DNA of 42,774 nucleotides, from assembly GCF_902388705.1 (NCBI RefSeq), contig NZ_CABMQJ010000017.1, forward strand, positions 1 through 42,774. The letters are read 5' to 3'. This document shows positions 32,292-42,542 of the stretch, in pieces. The first letter of the stretch is position 1; each line of letters starts with the position of its first letter. The position numbers were made by a program, and so were the translations under genes. Below the pieces are notes generated by a model. That model was given only the letters and a program-made list of their open reading frames with translations, was not told the DNA's origin and searched no databases. The DNA comes from an uncultured Alistipes sp. Its GTDB lineage: Bacteria > Bacteroidota > Bacteroidia > Bacteroidales > Rikenellaceae.

Positions 32292-35200
32292 TCAGTTTGC
32301 GGTATCCTGCCGGGGCAGGAGCGTCGTGTCTATCTGGTGGGGTTTGTCGCCGACATCCACGAGGTTCTCCTCCTCCACGCCCAGCGTGCGGTAGTAGTCG
32401 TTGATTTCGGCTACGATTTCCTTGCGGCCCGCATAGACGGCCAGGTAGTAAATGTCGCCCAGCTGCTCGAGTTTGTCGTCGATGAGCGGGGAAACCATAT
32501 CGCCCTGCACGCCCTCGAAGCGGAAGTAATGCTCGATGTACTCGATCAGCGTCCGCATGTACTCGCGCAGCAGCGCGTCGCCCTTTTCGGCGGCCTCTTC
32601 GACGCCCATCGCCGAGGCGGCGTAGTAGGCCTCGAGGAACGGGTAGGTGTTGGCGTCGGTGAAGCGGATCTGCGAGGTCGGCATCCGCTCGAGCCCCAGG
32701 TCGAGCAGTTCGACGGCCTCCTCGGCGCGCTCCTGCCGCAGCAGCTCCTTAGCCACGCGGGCAAAGGCGTCGCGGGCGTGCGAGGCGCTCAGGTTGTATT
32801 GGATGAAGTAGTCGGCGTAGACCCGCGGGTCGGCGAGGTTACCGTAGCGGAACGTGTCGCGCAGCAGCGGCGCCGCGTAGTCCGGGTCGACGCGCCCGAT
32901 TTCCCACGGATTCTTCACGGGGGTCAGAATCGGCACGAAACGGTAGGCGTAGCCGTCGAACTGGAGGTAATCCATCAGGCCGAAGTCCTGCAGGATGTAG
33001 ACCTGCGTCATGTAAATCGGGCGCTTCCAGTCGAAGTTGGCCAGCATGTCGAGAATCATCAGCTGGTTTTTGTCCAGCGAATTTTTCCGCAGGTTGAGGT
33101 ATACCGTGTCGACGATCAAATCGCGGTCTTTCTCGGCCACGATGCCCGAGGCGATGGCGTTCTCCTTGTTCACCGGCAGCGCGATGCGCTTGGTGGGGAT
33201 GTAGTCGGTCGTCGAACCGTCGGAGAGCTTGAGCTTGCTGCGCGGGTCGTCGCTGCGGATGAAATCGATAACCTCCTTGATGTCCACGGCCCGGTCGAAG
33301 CGGTTGTCCACGGGCACCCAGTCGTTGGTGAAGGTGTATTTGCGCTTGGGCAGCGAGAACGGTACGCCCGGCGCGTCGTTGGCCTTGGTTTTCATCTCGT
33401 CGATGTACCATTCGCCGCCCAGGTAGGAGGTGTTCATGATGCGCACGTCGGGACGTACGCCGTAGACCTCCTGGTTGTTCCACAGCGGGAACGTGTCGTT
33501 GTCGCCGTAGTTGAGGATGATCGAATTGGGAAGCGTCGACATGAGGTAGTTCCAGCCGATGTCGCGCGCCATGTAGCGGTGCGAGCGGTCGTGGTCGTCC
33601 CAGTTCTGCGCCGCAAGGATTGCGGGCACGCCCATGCACACAGCCGTCGCGACGGCCGCCGTTGCGACGTTGTTGCGTTTGGTGAGCCATGCCACGAGGT
33701 CGCGGATTGCCAGCACGCCGAAGCCTATCCAGATGGAGAAGGCGTAGAACGAGCCCGCATAGACGTAGTCGCGCTCGCGCGGCTCGCCCGGCGAGGTGTT
33801 GAAGTAGAACACCAGCGCGATACCCGTCATGATGAAGAGCCACATGACGATCGAGAAATTGCGCTGGTCGCGGTTGAGCTGGTAGAGCAGTCCGATGAGG
33901 CCCAGCAGGAAAGGCAGGAAATAGTAGGTGTTGCGCCCCTTGTTGTCGGCGATTTCACGCGGCAGGTTGTCCTGCGGCCCGAGGAACTTCTCGTCAATCC
34001 AGCCGATGCCCGAGAGCCAGTTGCCGTCGGTGATGGTCGTCTGCGTAGGCTGTATGTCGCTTTGGCGTCCCACGAAATTCCACAGGAAGTAGCGCCAGTA
34101 CATGTACGAAAGCTGGTAGTTGAAGAAGTAGTTGAGGTTCTCGGCGAACGTCGGCTCGACGACGGTGCGGTTTTCGTAGCCGTCGTTGTAAATTTTCTTG
34201 CGGCCGAAATCGAGTACCTCGCCCTGTACGGGACGTCCCTGCGCATCGCGGATTACCTCGCCCTTGTCGTCGCGCAGGATTTCGGTCTTGGTGCGGTAGG
34301 CGGCCCACTGCCTGTACTCCTTTTCGCCCTTGCGGGTGTCCCACATGCGGGGGAAGAAGTGGATGAATTCCGGGGCGTGGGTGTAGCCCGTGATGACCGA
34401 GGCGGGTTTGTACTTGCCGTCCTCGTCGAGGTAGTAGAAATGTTTCTCCTTGTACCCCTCGGGCGGAGCCGAATAGTAGGCGCCGAACAGCAGCGGGCGG
34501 TCGCCGTACTGGTCGCGGTTGAGCACCGACATCAGCGCATGGGGGTTGTTGGGGTTGTTGCTGTTCATCGGCGGGTTGGCCGCGGCGCGGATTGTTACCG
34601 AGGCGTAGGACGAGAAGCCGACCAGAATCATTGTCGTCGAGAGCAGGATGACGTTCCAGACCACCTTGCCCTTGCGGTGGGTGTACCACGAGGCCCAGCC
34701 CAGGCCGCCGATCAGCGCCAGTGCGAAGAGCACCATGCCCGAGTTGACGGGCAGGCCCAGCGTGTTGACGAAGAAAAGGTCGAGCATCGCCCCGACGTAG
34801 ACCGTGTAGGGGATGATGATGTTGTTGACGAACAGAAGGATGGCCCCGGCGATCAGGGTGGCGTAAGCGATGCCTTTGAAGGTTACCTTTTCGGTTTTGC
34901 GGAAGTAGTAGACGAACACCAGCGCCGGAATGGTCAGCAGGTTGAGGATGTGGACGCCGATCGAAAGGCCCATCATGTAGGCAATCAGGACGATCCAGCG
35001 CGACGAGTGGGGCTGGTCGGCCTCCTCTTCCCATTTGAGCATCAGCCACACCACGAGTGCCGTGAACATCGACGAGAGGGCGTATACCTCGCCTTCGATG
35101 GCCGAGAACCAGAACGTGTCGGTGAACGTGTAGGCCAGCGCGCCTACGGCGCCTGCGCCCAGGACGGCCCAGGTGTTGGCCCGGGTGAGCTGTCCGCCGT

Positions 35201-35522
35201 CGCGGGTCACGAGCCGCCGCGCCAGGTGCGTGACGGTCCAGAACAGGAACAGGATGCAGAATGCGCTGGCGATGGAGTTCATGGCGTTCACGGCCATGCC
35301 CACGTAATCGGGCGAGGGGGCGAACAGCGTGGCCAGGCGGGCCAGAATCATGAACAGCGGCGCCCCGGGCGGGTGGCCGACTTCGAGCTTATAGGAGGTG
35401 GCGATGAATTCCGAGCAGTCCCAGAGGCTCGACACGGGCTCCATGGTCATCAGGTAGACAACAGCGGCTATGGCAAAGACCGCCCAGCCGACGATGTTGT
35501 TCCAGCGTTTAAAGAATGTCAT
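32292..35522 (-). CDS. DUF2723 (TMEM260-like) membrane glycosyltransferase
   Basis: The 1076-residue protein begins MTFFKRWNNIVGWAVFAIAAVVYL and carries about a dozen hydrophobic segments in its first half. The first loop holds SSLWDCSEFIATSYKLEVGHPPGAPLF, the hallmark of DUF2723, with acidic residues where GT-C enzymes have catalytic acids. The second half contains a large soluble domain (NYGDNDTFPLWNNQEVYGVRPDVRIMN) and C-terminal TPR-like helices (AKELLRQERAEEAVELLDLGLERMPTS, written here as part of the tail). The human homologue TMEM260 is a protein O-mannosyltransferase, so a protein-glycosylation role is plausible; donor and targets are unknown. The open frame runs far upstream through the helicase region; the ATG at 35522 follows a good promoter and is the real start. 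Confidence 0.8.
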   Translation of the reverse strand: MTFFKRWNNIVGWAVFAIAAVVYLMTMEPVSSLWDCSEFIATSYKLEVGHPPGAPLFMILARLATLFAPSPDYVGMAVNAMNSIASAFCILFLFWTVTHLARRLVTRDGGQLTRANTWAVLGAGAVGALAYTFTDTFWFSAIEGEVYALSSMFTALVVWLMLKWEEEADQPHSSRWIVLIAYMMGLSIGVHILNLLTIPALVFVYYFRKTEKVTFKGIAYATLIAGAILLFVNNIIIPYTVYVGAMLDLFFVNTLGLPVNSGMVLFALALIGGLGWASWYTHRKGKVVWNVILLSTTMILVGFSSYASVTIRAAANPPMNSNNPNNPHALMSVLNRDQYGDRPLLFGAYYSAPPEGYKEKHFYYLDEDGKYKPASVITGYTHAPEFIHFFPRMWDTRKGEKEYRQWAAYRTKTEILRDDKGEVIRDAQGRPVQGEVLDFGRKKIYNDGYENRTVVEPTFAENLNYFFNYQLSYMYWRYFLWNFVGRQSDIQPTQTTITDGNWLSGIGWIDEKFLGPQDNLPREIADNKGRNTYYFLPFLLGLIGLLYQLNRDQRNFSIVMWLFIMTGIALVFYFNTSPGEPRERDYVYAGSFYAFSIWIGFGVLAIRDLVAWLTKRNNVATAAVATAVCMGVPAILAAQNWDDHDRSHRYMARDIGWNYLMSTLPNSIILNYGDNDTFPLWNNQEVYGVRPDVRIMNTSYLGGEWYIDEMKTKANDAPGVPFSLPKRKYTFTNDWVPVDNRFDRAVDIKEVIDFIRSDDPRSKLKLSDGSTTDYIPTKRIALPVNKENAIASGIVAEKDRDLIVDTVYLNLRKNSLDKNQLMILDMLANFDWKRPIYMTQVYILQDFGLMDYLQFDGYAYRFVPILTPVKNPWEIGRVDPDYAAPLLRDTFRYGNLADPRVYADYFIQYNLSASHARDAFARVAKELLRQERAEEAVELLDLGLERMPTSQIRFTDANTYPFLEAYYAASAMGVEEAAEKGDALLREYMRTLIEYIEHYFRFEGVQGDMVSPLIDDKLEQLGDIYYLAVYAGRKEIVAEINDYYRTLGVEEENLVDVGDKPHQIDTTLLPRQDTAN

Positions 35523-35550
35523 ATTTTTCGGTATGTTCGCTTTGTACGTG

Positions 35551-35580
35551 CAAAAGTAATCATTTAACGGCGAAATCCAA
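35551..35580 (-). promoter_or_regulatory. Promoter of the DUF2723 gene
   Basis: On the minus strand TTGG (35577-35580) and TACTTTTG (35551-35558) resemble the -33 and -7 boxes with an 18-base spacer; the -7 box is an exact consensus match. It lies about 30 bases before the start codon. Confidence 0.6.
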
Positions 35581-35710
35581 TCAATATTACCCGCCAAAGG
35601 CGGAAAGTTGCGATTTTTAAGGCTTTTCGGAGATTCGTGCGTAAGATTCCCGTTTTCCCTGTCTTTGCAAAAACCAAACGGTGACGCGATTATGGAAAGA
35701 TTGATGGCGG

Positions 35711-35802
35711 CGCTCGCAGCGCTTGCGGTTCGTTCGTGCCGTCCGTGCGCAGGACGGCTTCGATGCGAAGATGCGAAATGCCGGAGCAACGCTCCGGCAT
35801 TT
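35711..35802 (-). terminator. Hairpin cluster downstream of the helicase gene
   Basis: Three hairpins are packed here. AAATGCCGGAGC (35776-35787) pairs perfectly with GCTCCGGCATTT (35791-35802) around a 3-base loop. CTTCG pairs with CGAAG just left of it, and GCCGTCC (35739-35745) pairs with GGACGGC (35753-35759). The strongest lies 31 bases past the helicase stop and ends in TTT on the minus strand, so it probably terminates or protects that mRNA. Nothing else is evident between 35523 and 35833 beyond the DUF2723 promoter. Confidence 0.5.
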
Positions 35803-35833
35803 GCAGATGGTGTGGCGGGCCGTTGTCCGGCGG

Positions 35834-37432
<1,599 letters not shown>

Positions 37433-37537
37433 TGCATGTGGGTTTTGTTCCGGTCGTTGTGTGCCGGATGAAATTAGTTTGATAATATACGGTGGGAAAA
37501 CGGGAAGCGTCGGACCAACGCGCACTATTATTGGGTG

Positions 37538-37545
37538 CAAAGGTA
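37538..37545 (-). promoter_or_regulatory. Promoter -7 element of the helicase gene
   Basis: The minus strand reads TACCTTTG, an exact TAnnTTTG match. It lies back to back with the cysS promoter, making this a divergent control region. The implied transcript start is near 37531, giving an unusually long leader. Confidence 0.5.
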
Positions 37546-37586
37546 CGATTAATTCCGCGATTCTGGCGCATCTCGATTAAATTTCT

Positions 37587-37594
37587 TATTTTTG
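37587..37594 (+). promoter_or_regulatory. Promoter -7 element of cysS
   Basis: TATTTTTG matches TAnnTTTG exactly and lies 20 bases before the cysS ATG at 37615. A -33 box is not distinct. Confidence 0.5.
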
Positions 37595-37614
37595 CACAAT
37601 AATTTTTCGCAATT

Positions 37615-39090
37615 ATGGAATCGAAGCTTGTACTTTACAATACGCTTACCCGCCGCAAGGAGGAGTTCGAACCCCTGACCCCCGGCCGTGTGGGCATGTA
37701 TGTCTGCGGCCCGACGGTCTACGGCGACCCGCACCTGGGCCACGCCCGTCCTGCGGTGACGTTCGACCTCCTGTTCCGCTACCTGAAGGCCTGCGGCTAC
37801 AAGGTGCGCTACGTGCGCAACATCACGGACGTCGGGCACCTGGAGCACGACGCCGACGAGGGCGAGGACAAGATTGCCAAGAAAGCCCGCCTCGAGCAGC
37901 TGGAGCCGATGGAGGTGGCGCACTACTATACGGAGCGTTATCACCGGGCGATGGAGGCATTGAACGTCGAAACCCCGTCTATCGAACCTTATGCCTCGGG
38001 GCACATCATCGAGCAGATCGAGTTCGTGAAGAAGATTCTGGCCGACGGCTATGCCTACGAGTCGAACGGGTCGGTCTACTTCGACGTGGAGAAGTATAAC
38101 GCGAAGTATAATTACGGCCGCCTGTCGGGGCGCAACCTCGACGACATCATCGCCAACACCCGCGAACTGGACGGGCAGGGCGACAAGCGCCACTCGTACG
38201 ACTTCGCGCTGTGGAAGAAAGCCGCCCCCGAGCATATCATGCGCTGGCCTTCGCCCTGGGGCGAGGGATTCCCCGGCTGGCACATGGAGTGTTCGGCGAT
38301 GTCGACCCGCTACCTGGGCGAACGCTTCGACATCCACGGCGGAGGCATGGATTTGATGTTCCCGCACCACGAGTGCGAGATTGCGCAGTCGACCGCCGCA
38401 CTGGGGCACGATTCGGCCCGCTACTGGGTGCATAACAACATGATTACGATCAACGGCCAGAAGATGGGCAAATCGCTGGGCAACTTCATCACCCTCGAGG
38501 AGCTCTTCACGGGCAGCCACAAACTGCTGGCGCAGGCCTACTCGCCGATGACCATCCGCTTCTTCGTGCTGCAGGCGCAGTACCGCTCGACGCTCGACTT
38601 CTCGAACGAGGCGCTGCAGGCCGCCGAAAAGGGCCTCGACCGCCTGATGAAAGGCATCGAGGCGCTGGACAAGGTCAAGCCGTCCGCCGCGTCGACTATC
38701 GATCCCGCCGATCTGGAGAACCGCTGCCGCGCGGCGATGGACGACGACCTGAACTCGCCGATGGTCATCTCGGCGCTGTTCGACTGGGTGCGCATCATCA
38801 ACCAGCTGGCCGACGGGCAGCAGACCGTCACGGCCGCCGACCTCGAGGCGCTGAAAGCCACCGTTTACCGCTATGCGTTCGACATCCTCGGCCTGCGCGA
38901 CGAGAAAGCCGCCGGTGCGGCGTCGGGGCGCGATTACGTGACTCCGCTGGTCGAAATGCTGCTCGACGAGCGCATGAAGGCCCGCGCCGCAAAGGACTGG
39001 GCCGCCTCCGACCGTATCCGCGATGGGCTTGCCGCCGCGGGTATCCGCGTCAAGGACGGCAAGCAGGGCAGCGACTGGGAGCTGGAATAG
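37615..39090 (+). CDS. cysS: Cysteine--tRNA ligase
   Basis: The 491-residue enzyme charges tRNA-Cys. The zinc-binding CGPTVYGDPHLGHAR segment carries Cys31 and the HIGH-type signature HLGH at residues 40-43. Further zinc and substrate residues lie in GWHMECSAMS and HHECEIAQS. The second class I signature reads KMGKS at 283-287, a serine-to-glycine variant of KMSKS. The C-terminal DALR-type helical region and the final RIKDGKQG-like segment (IRVKDGKQGSDWELE) match the usual length. It has its own promoter, divergent from the helicase. The following 220 bases hold a GC-rich low-complexity tract. Confidence 0.97.
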   Translation: MESKLVLYNTLTRRKEEFEPLTPGRVGMYVCGPTVYGDPHLGHARPAVTFDLLFRYLKACGYKVRYVRNITDVGHLEHDADEGEDKIAKKARLEQLEPMEVAHYYTERYHRAMEALNVETPSIEPYASGHIIEQIEFVKKILADGYAYESNGSVYFDVEKYNAKYNYGRLSGRNLDDIIANTRELDGQGDKRHSYDFALWKKAAPEHIMRWPSPWGEGFPGWHMECSAMSTRYLGERFDIHGGGMDLMFPHHECEIAQSTAALGHDSARYWVHNNMITINGQKMGKSLGNFITLEELFTGSHKLLAQAYSPMTIRFFVLQAQYRSTLDFSNEALQAAEKGLDRLMKGIEALDKVKPSAASTIDPADLENRCRAAMDDDLNSPMVISALFDWVRIINQLADGQQTVTAADLEALKATVYRYAFDILGLRDEKAAGAASGRDYVTPLVEMLLDERMKARAAKDWAASDRIRDGLAAAGIRVKDGKQGSDWELE

Positions 39091-39092
39091 CG

Positions 39093-39135
39093 CTGCTGGT
39101 GCTGTTGGTGCTGCCGCTGCCGGTGCTGCCGGTAC
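39093..39135. repeat. GCTGCC/GGTGCT low-complexity tract
   Basis: Immediately after the cysS stop the sequence is a run of related trinucleotides (CTG, GTG, CCG) with short degenerate repeats such as GGTGCTG and GCTGCCGGT. It looks like slippage-derived simple sequence. The remaining bases up to the MATE gene at 39311 are A-poor and show no gene, promoter consensus or terminator. Confidence 0.5.
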
Positions 39136-39310
39136 CGTCGGTCGCCGCCGGGTGGCGTACCGCTGCGTCCGGATGGTGTGGCGGGAGTGCCGGGACGTTC
39201 GGGATTTCCTGCTCCGGGCGGGCTCCGGCACAGGATGTGCGGCAGGGTTTTTCCGCCCGGACGCCGGCCGGGGATTCCGGTGCGGCGGCACAATATAACA
39301 TACGTAAATT

Positions 39311-40714
39311 ATGACTGCAACGATAAAAGGGGCGGCTGCGGAGCTCGGTACCGAGCGTATTCGCAAACTGCTCGTACAATATGCCGTGCCGGCAATCGTC
39401 GCCATGACGGCGGCGTCGCTCTACAACATGGTCGACAGCATCTTCATCGGCCACGGTGTGGGGCCCTTGGCCATTTCGGGCCTTGCGCTGACCTTTCCGC
39501 TGATGAACCTCGCCGCGGCTTTCGGCTCGCTGGTGGGCGTGGGCGCCGCGACGCTGGTGTCGATGCGTCTGGGGCAGCGCGACTACCAAACGGCGCAGAA
39601 CATCCTCGGCAACGTCGTGGTGCTCAACCTCATCATCGGCCTTGCTTTCGGGTTCGTGACATTGCTTTTCCTCGACCCGATTCTCTATTTCTTCGGGGCC
39701 AGCGATGCGACGATAGGCTATGCGCGCGACTACATGACGATTATTCTGGCGGGTAACGTCATTACGCACATGTACCTGGGCCTGAACTCGGTGTTGCGCG
39801 CTTCGGGGCATCCGCGCAAGTCGATGTACGCCACGATTTATACCGTGGTTATCAACGCCGCGCTCGACCCGCTGTTCATCTACGGCTTCGGGTGGGGCAT
39901 CCGCGGCGCCGCCGTTGCCACGATACTGGCGCAGGTCATCGCGCTCGCCTGGCAGTTCCGTATCCTTTCGGACAAAAGCGAGCTGCTCCATTTCCGGCGC
40001 GGGATTTACCGGCTGCGCCGCAAAATCGTGCGCGACATCATGGCCATCGGCATGTCGCCTTTTTTGATGAACCTCGCGGCGTGCTTCATCGTCATTCTGA
40101 TAAACAAGGGACTGAAACAGTACGGCGGCGACCTGATGATCGGCGCCTACGGGATCGTCAACCGCCTGGCGTTCTTCTTCGTGATGATTGTCATGGGCAT
40201 CAACCAGGGCATGCAGCCCATTGCGGGATATAACTTCGGCGCGCGGCAGTACGACCGCGTGCTGCGGGTGCTGAAACTGACAATCATCGGCGCGACGTGC
40301 GTCACGGGCGCCGGGTTCCTGATGGGCGAACTGGCGCCGCGGCTGGCGGTGTCGGCTTTCACGGACGACCCGGAGCTGATCCGGCTGGCCGTGGAGGGGA
40401 TGCGGATTGTCTTCGTATGCTTCCCGATTATCGGGTTCCAGATGGTGGCGACCAACTTCTTCATGAGCATCGGCATGGCCGGGAAGGCGATTTTCCTGTC
40501 GCTTTCGCGGCAGCTGCTGTTCCTGATGCCGGGACTGATTTTCCTGCCGCATATTTTCGACGTGCATACCCGTTGGAACGGCAGCTGGGGCGTATGGTGC
40601 TCGATGCCGCTGTCCGATTTGCTGGCGTCGGTCGTCGCTTTCTTCATGCTGGCATACCAGTTGCGGAAATTCCGGGCGCAGATGGCTGCGGCCCGTTCGG
40701 AAAACCTTCAATAA
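39311..40714 (+). CDS. MATE-family multidrug/drug-sodium antiporter
   Basis: The 467-residue membrane protein has about twelve hydrophobic segments in two similar halves, as MATE exporters do. Family features include VPAIVAMTAASLYNMVDSIFIGHGVG near the N terminus, GAATLVSMRLGQRD, LNSVLRASGHPRKSMYATI, ALDPLFIYGFGWGIRGAAVAT, and GINQGMQPIAGYNFGARQYDRV in the second half. MATE proteins export cationic compounds in exchange for sodium or protons across the inner membrane; the substrate is not predictable. Only 9 bases separate it from the cytidylate-kinase-like gene, so the two are probably co-transcribed. Confidence 0.92.
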   Translation: MTATIKGAAAELGTERIRKLLVQYAVPAIVAMTAASLYNMVDSIFIGHGVGPLAISGLALTFPLMNLAAAFGSLVGVGAATLVSMRLGQRDYQTAQNILGNVVVLNLIIGLAFGFVTLLFLDPILYFFGASDATIGYARDYMTIILAGNVITHMYLGLNSVLRASGHPRKSMYATIYTVVINAALDPLFIYGFGWGIRGAAVATILAQVIALAWQFRILSDKSELLHFRRGIYRLRRKIVRDIMAIGMSPFLMNLAACFIVILINKGLKQYGGDLMIGAYGIVNRLAFFFVMIVMGINQGMQPIAGYNFGARQYDRVLRVLKLTIIGATCVTGAGFLMGELAPRLAVSAFTDDPELIRLAVEGMRIVFVCFPIIGFQMVATNFFMSIGMAGKAIFLSLSRQLLFLMPGLIFLPHIFDVHTRWNGSWGVWCSMPLSDLLASVVAFFMLAYQLRKFRAQMAAARSENLQ

Positions 40715-40723
40715 CGCGCGATT

Positions 40724-41362
40724 ATGGAAGATAAATTCGTCATCAACATCGGGCGCCAGCTGGGCAGCGGCGGCAAGGCCGTCGGGGAGGCCGTGGCGCA
40801 GAGGCTCGGAATCAGGGTCTATGACAAGCAGCTTATCAACATGGCCGCCGAGCAGAGCGGCATGTGCCCCGAAATATTCGAACGGGTCGACGAAAAGGAG
40901 TCGCGCAACCTGTTCGCGACGTTTATCGGCTACCTGCGTTCGCCGTTTGTCGGCAGCGAGTATGCCGGGGGCAACGTGTTGAGCAACGACGCCCTGTTCA
41001 AAATCCAGAGCGACGTGATTCGCGACCTCGCGGCGCGCGAGTCGTGTGTGTTCGTGGGGCGCTGCGCCGACTATATCCTGCGCGACCACCCGCGCAGCGT
41101 CAACGTCTTTATCGCGGCGGGCCGCGCCGACCGTATCGGCCGCCTTTGCCGCCAGCAGGGCATTTCGCCCGAGGAGGCCGGGGCGATGATCGACCGCGCA
41201 GATGCACGCCGCGCCGCCTACTACAACTACTACAGCTGCGGCCGCTGGGGCGAGGCGGCGACCTACCACCTGTGTGTCGATTCGTCGGCGCTGGGCATCG
41301 GGGGAACCGTCGATTTCGTGCTGGAATTCGTGGAGCGCAAACTGGGCGTGAAAGTCCGGTAG
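40724..41362 (+). CDS. Cytidylate kinase-like family protein
   Basis: The 212-residue protein belongs to the cytidylate-kinase-like group (Cytidylate_kin2 type). It opens with a modified P-loop, INIGRQLGSGGKAVGEAVAQRLG, where a standard CMP kinase has GPxGxGKG. VYDKQLINMAAEQSG and CVFVGRCADYIL follow, then the lid-like RADRIGRLCRQQGIS and the tail VDSSALGIGGTVDFVLEFVE. The fold suggests nucleotide phosphorylation, but the true substrate of this subgroup is not established. It lies between the MATE exporter and prfB, with 30 bases to prfB, in an apparent operon. Confidence 0.85.
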   Translation: MEDKFVINIGRQLGSGGKAVGEAVAQRLGIRVYDKQLINMAAEQSGMCPEIFERVDEKESRNLFATFIGYLRSPFVGSEYAGGNVLSNDALFKIQSDVIRDLAARESCVFVGRCADYILRDHPRSVNVFIAAGRADRIGRLCRQQGISPEEAGAMIDRADARRAAYYNYYSCGRWGEAATYHLCVDSSALGIGGTVDFVLEFVERKLGVKVR

Positions 41363-41392
41363 GCGTGTCAATCCGATAATTATGCTGATATT

Positions 41393-42505
41393 ATGATACT
41401 TGCAGACCAGATAAAGGAATTGGAACAGCGCCTTGCCGTGCTGGAGCGCTGCCTGGAGATAGAGCAGAAACGCATCGACCTGCGCAACGAGGAGGAGAAG
41501 ACCCAGGAACCCGACTTCTGGGACAATCCCGACAAGGCGCGCGAGCAGCTGCGCAAAGTCGCTGCTATCAAGGCGTGGATCGAGGATTACGACAAGGCGG
41601 CCAAAGAGGTCGAAGACCTCGTGCTGATGCCCGATTTCGTGAAAGAACAGGTCGTGACCGAGGCGGAGATGGACGCCCATTATGCACAGACGCTGGAGCA
41701 CGTCGAAGCGCTCGAAATGCGCAACATGCTGCGCCGCGACGAGGACAAGCTCGGGGCGATTATGGACATCAACGCCGGAGCCGGGGGCACCGAGGCGCTC
41801 GACTGGGCGTCGATGCTGCTGCGCATGTACACCCGCTGGGGCGAGGCGCACGGCTACAAGGTCAAGGTGCTCGACTACCAGGCCGGGGACGAGGTGGGGG
41901 TGAAATCCTGCACGCTCGAATTCGAGGGCGAGTACGCCTACGGCTACCTCAAGAGCGAGAACGGCGTGCACCGCATGGTGCGCCTGTCGCCGTTCAACGC
42001 CAACAACAAGCGCCAGACGACCTTCGCGTCGGTCTTCGTGTCGCCCGCCGTGGACGATACGATCGAGATTACGGTCAATCCGTCGGACATCGAATGGGAT
42101 ACGTTCCGGTCGAGCGGTGCCGGCGGCCAGAACGTCAACAAGGTCGAAACGGCCGTGCGCCTGCGCTACCACGGCAAGGACGCCGATACGGGCGAGCCGG
42201 TGGAGTTCCTGATAGAGAATATGGAAACCCGCTCGCAGCTGATGAACCGCGAGAATGCCATGCGTATCCTCCGTTCGAAACTCTACCAGCGCGAGCTGGA
42301 CAAGCGTATGGCGACGCAGCAGGCGCTCGAGGCCTCGAAGAAAAAAATCGAGTGGGGTTCGCAGATTCGCTCCTACGTCTTCGACGACCGCCGCGTCAAG
42401 GACCACCGCACGGGCGTGCAGACCTCGGCCGTCGAGACGGTGATGGACGGCGATTTGGACGCCTTTATCAAGGCCTACCTGATGGAATACGGCGCCGAAG
42501 CGTAA
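41393..42505 (+). CDS. prfB: Peptide chain release factor 2
   Basis: RF2 ends translation at UGA and UAA codons. The 370-residue protein has the stop-codon-reading tripeptide SPF at residues 199-201 and the catalytic GGQ at 244-246 in SSGAGGQNVNKVET. The N-terminal coiled coil (MILADQIKELEQRLAVLERCLEIEQKRIDL) is continuous with the rest in a single frame. In many bacteria a programmed +1 frameshift at an in-frame UGA near codon 25 regulates this gene; here that place reads CGCTGCCTGGAGATAGAG with no stop, so autoregulation by frameshifting is absent. Genes upstream are closely spaced, and the DUF1343 gene follows after 37 bases. Confidence 0.96.
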   Translation: MILADQIKELEQRLAVLERCLEIEQKRIDLRNEEEKTQEPDFWDNPDKAREQLRKVAAIKAWIEDYDKAAKEVEDLVLMPDFVKEQVVTEAEMDAHYAQTLEHVEALEMRNMLRRDEDKLGAIMDINAGAGGTEALDWASMLLRMYTRWGEAHGYKVKVLDYQAGDEVGVKSCTLEFEGEYAYGYLKSENGVHRMVRLSPFNANNKRQTTFASVFVSPAVDDTIEITVNPSDIEWDTFRSSGAGGQNVNKVETAVRLRYHGKDADTGEPVEFLIENMETRSQLMNRENAMRILRSKLYQRELDKRMATQQALEASKKKIEWGSQIRSYVFDDRRVKDHRTGVQTSAVETVMDGDLDAFIKAYLMEYGAEA

Positions 42506-42542
42506 TGACCCCGGCCGCTGCTGCGGCGAAAACATTTTCCCG

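Noticed and set aside
32196..35567. Plus-strand open frame of 1123 codons opposite the DUF2723 gene
   Set aside because: Its length is impressive, but it mirrors the codon structure of the minus-strand membrane protein and shows no recognisable fold. It also starts before a terminator.
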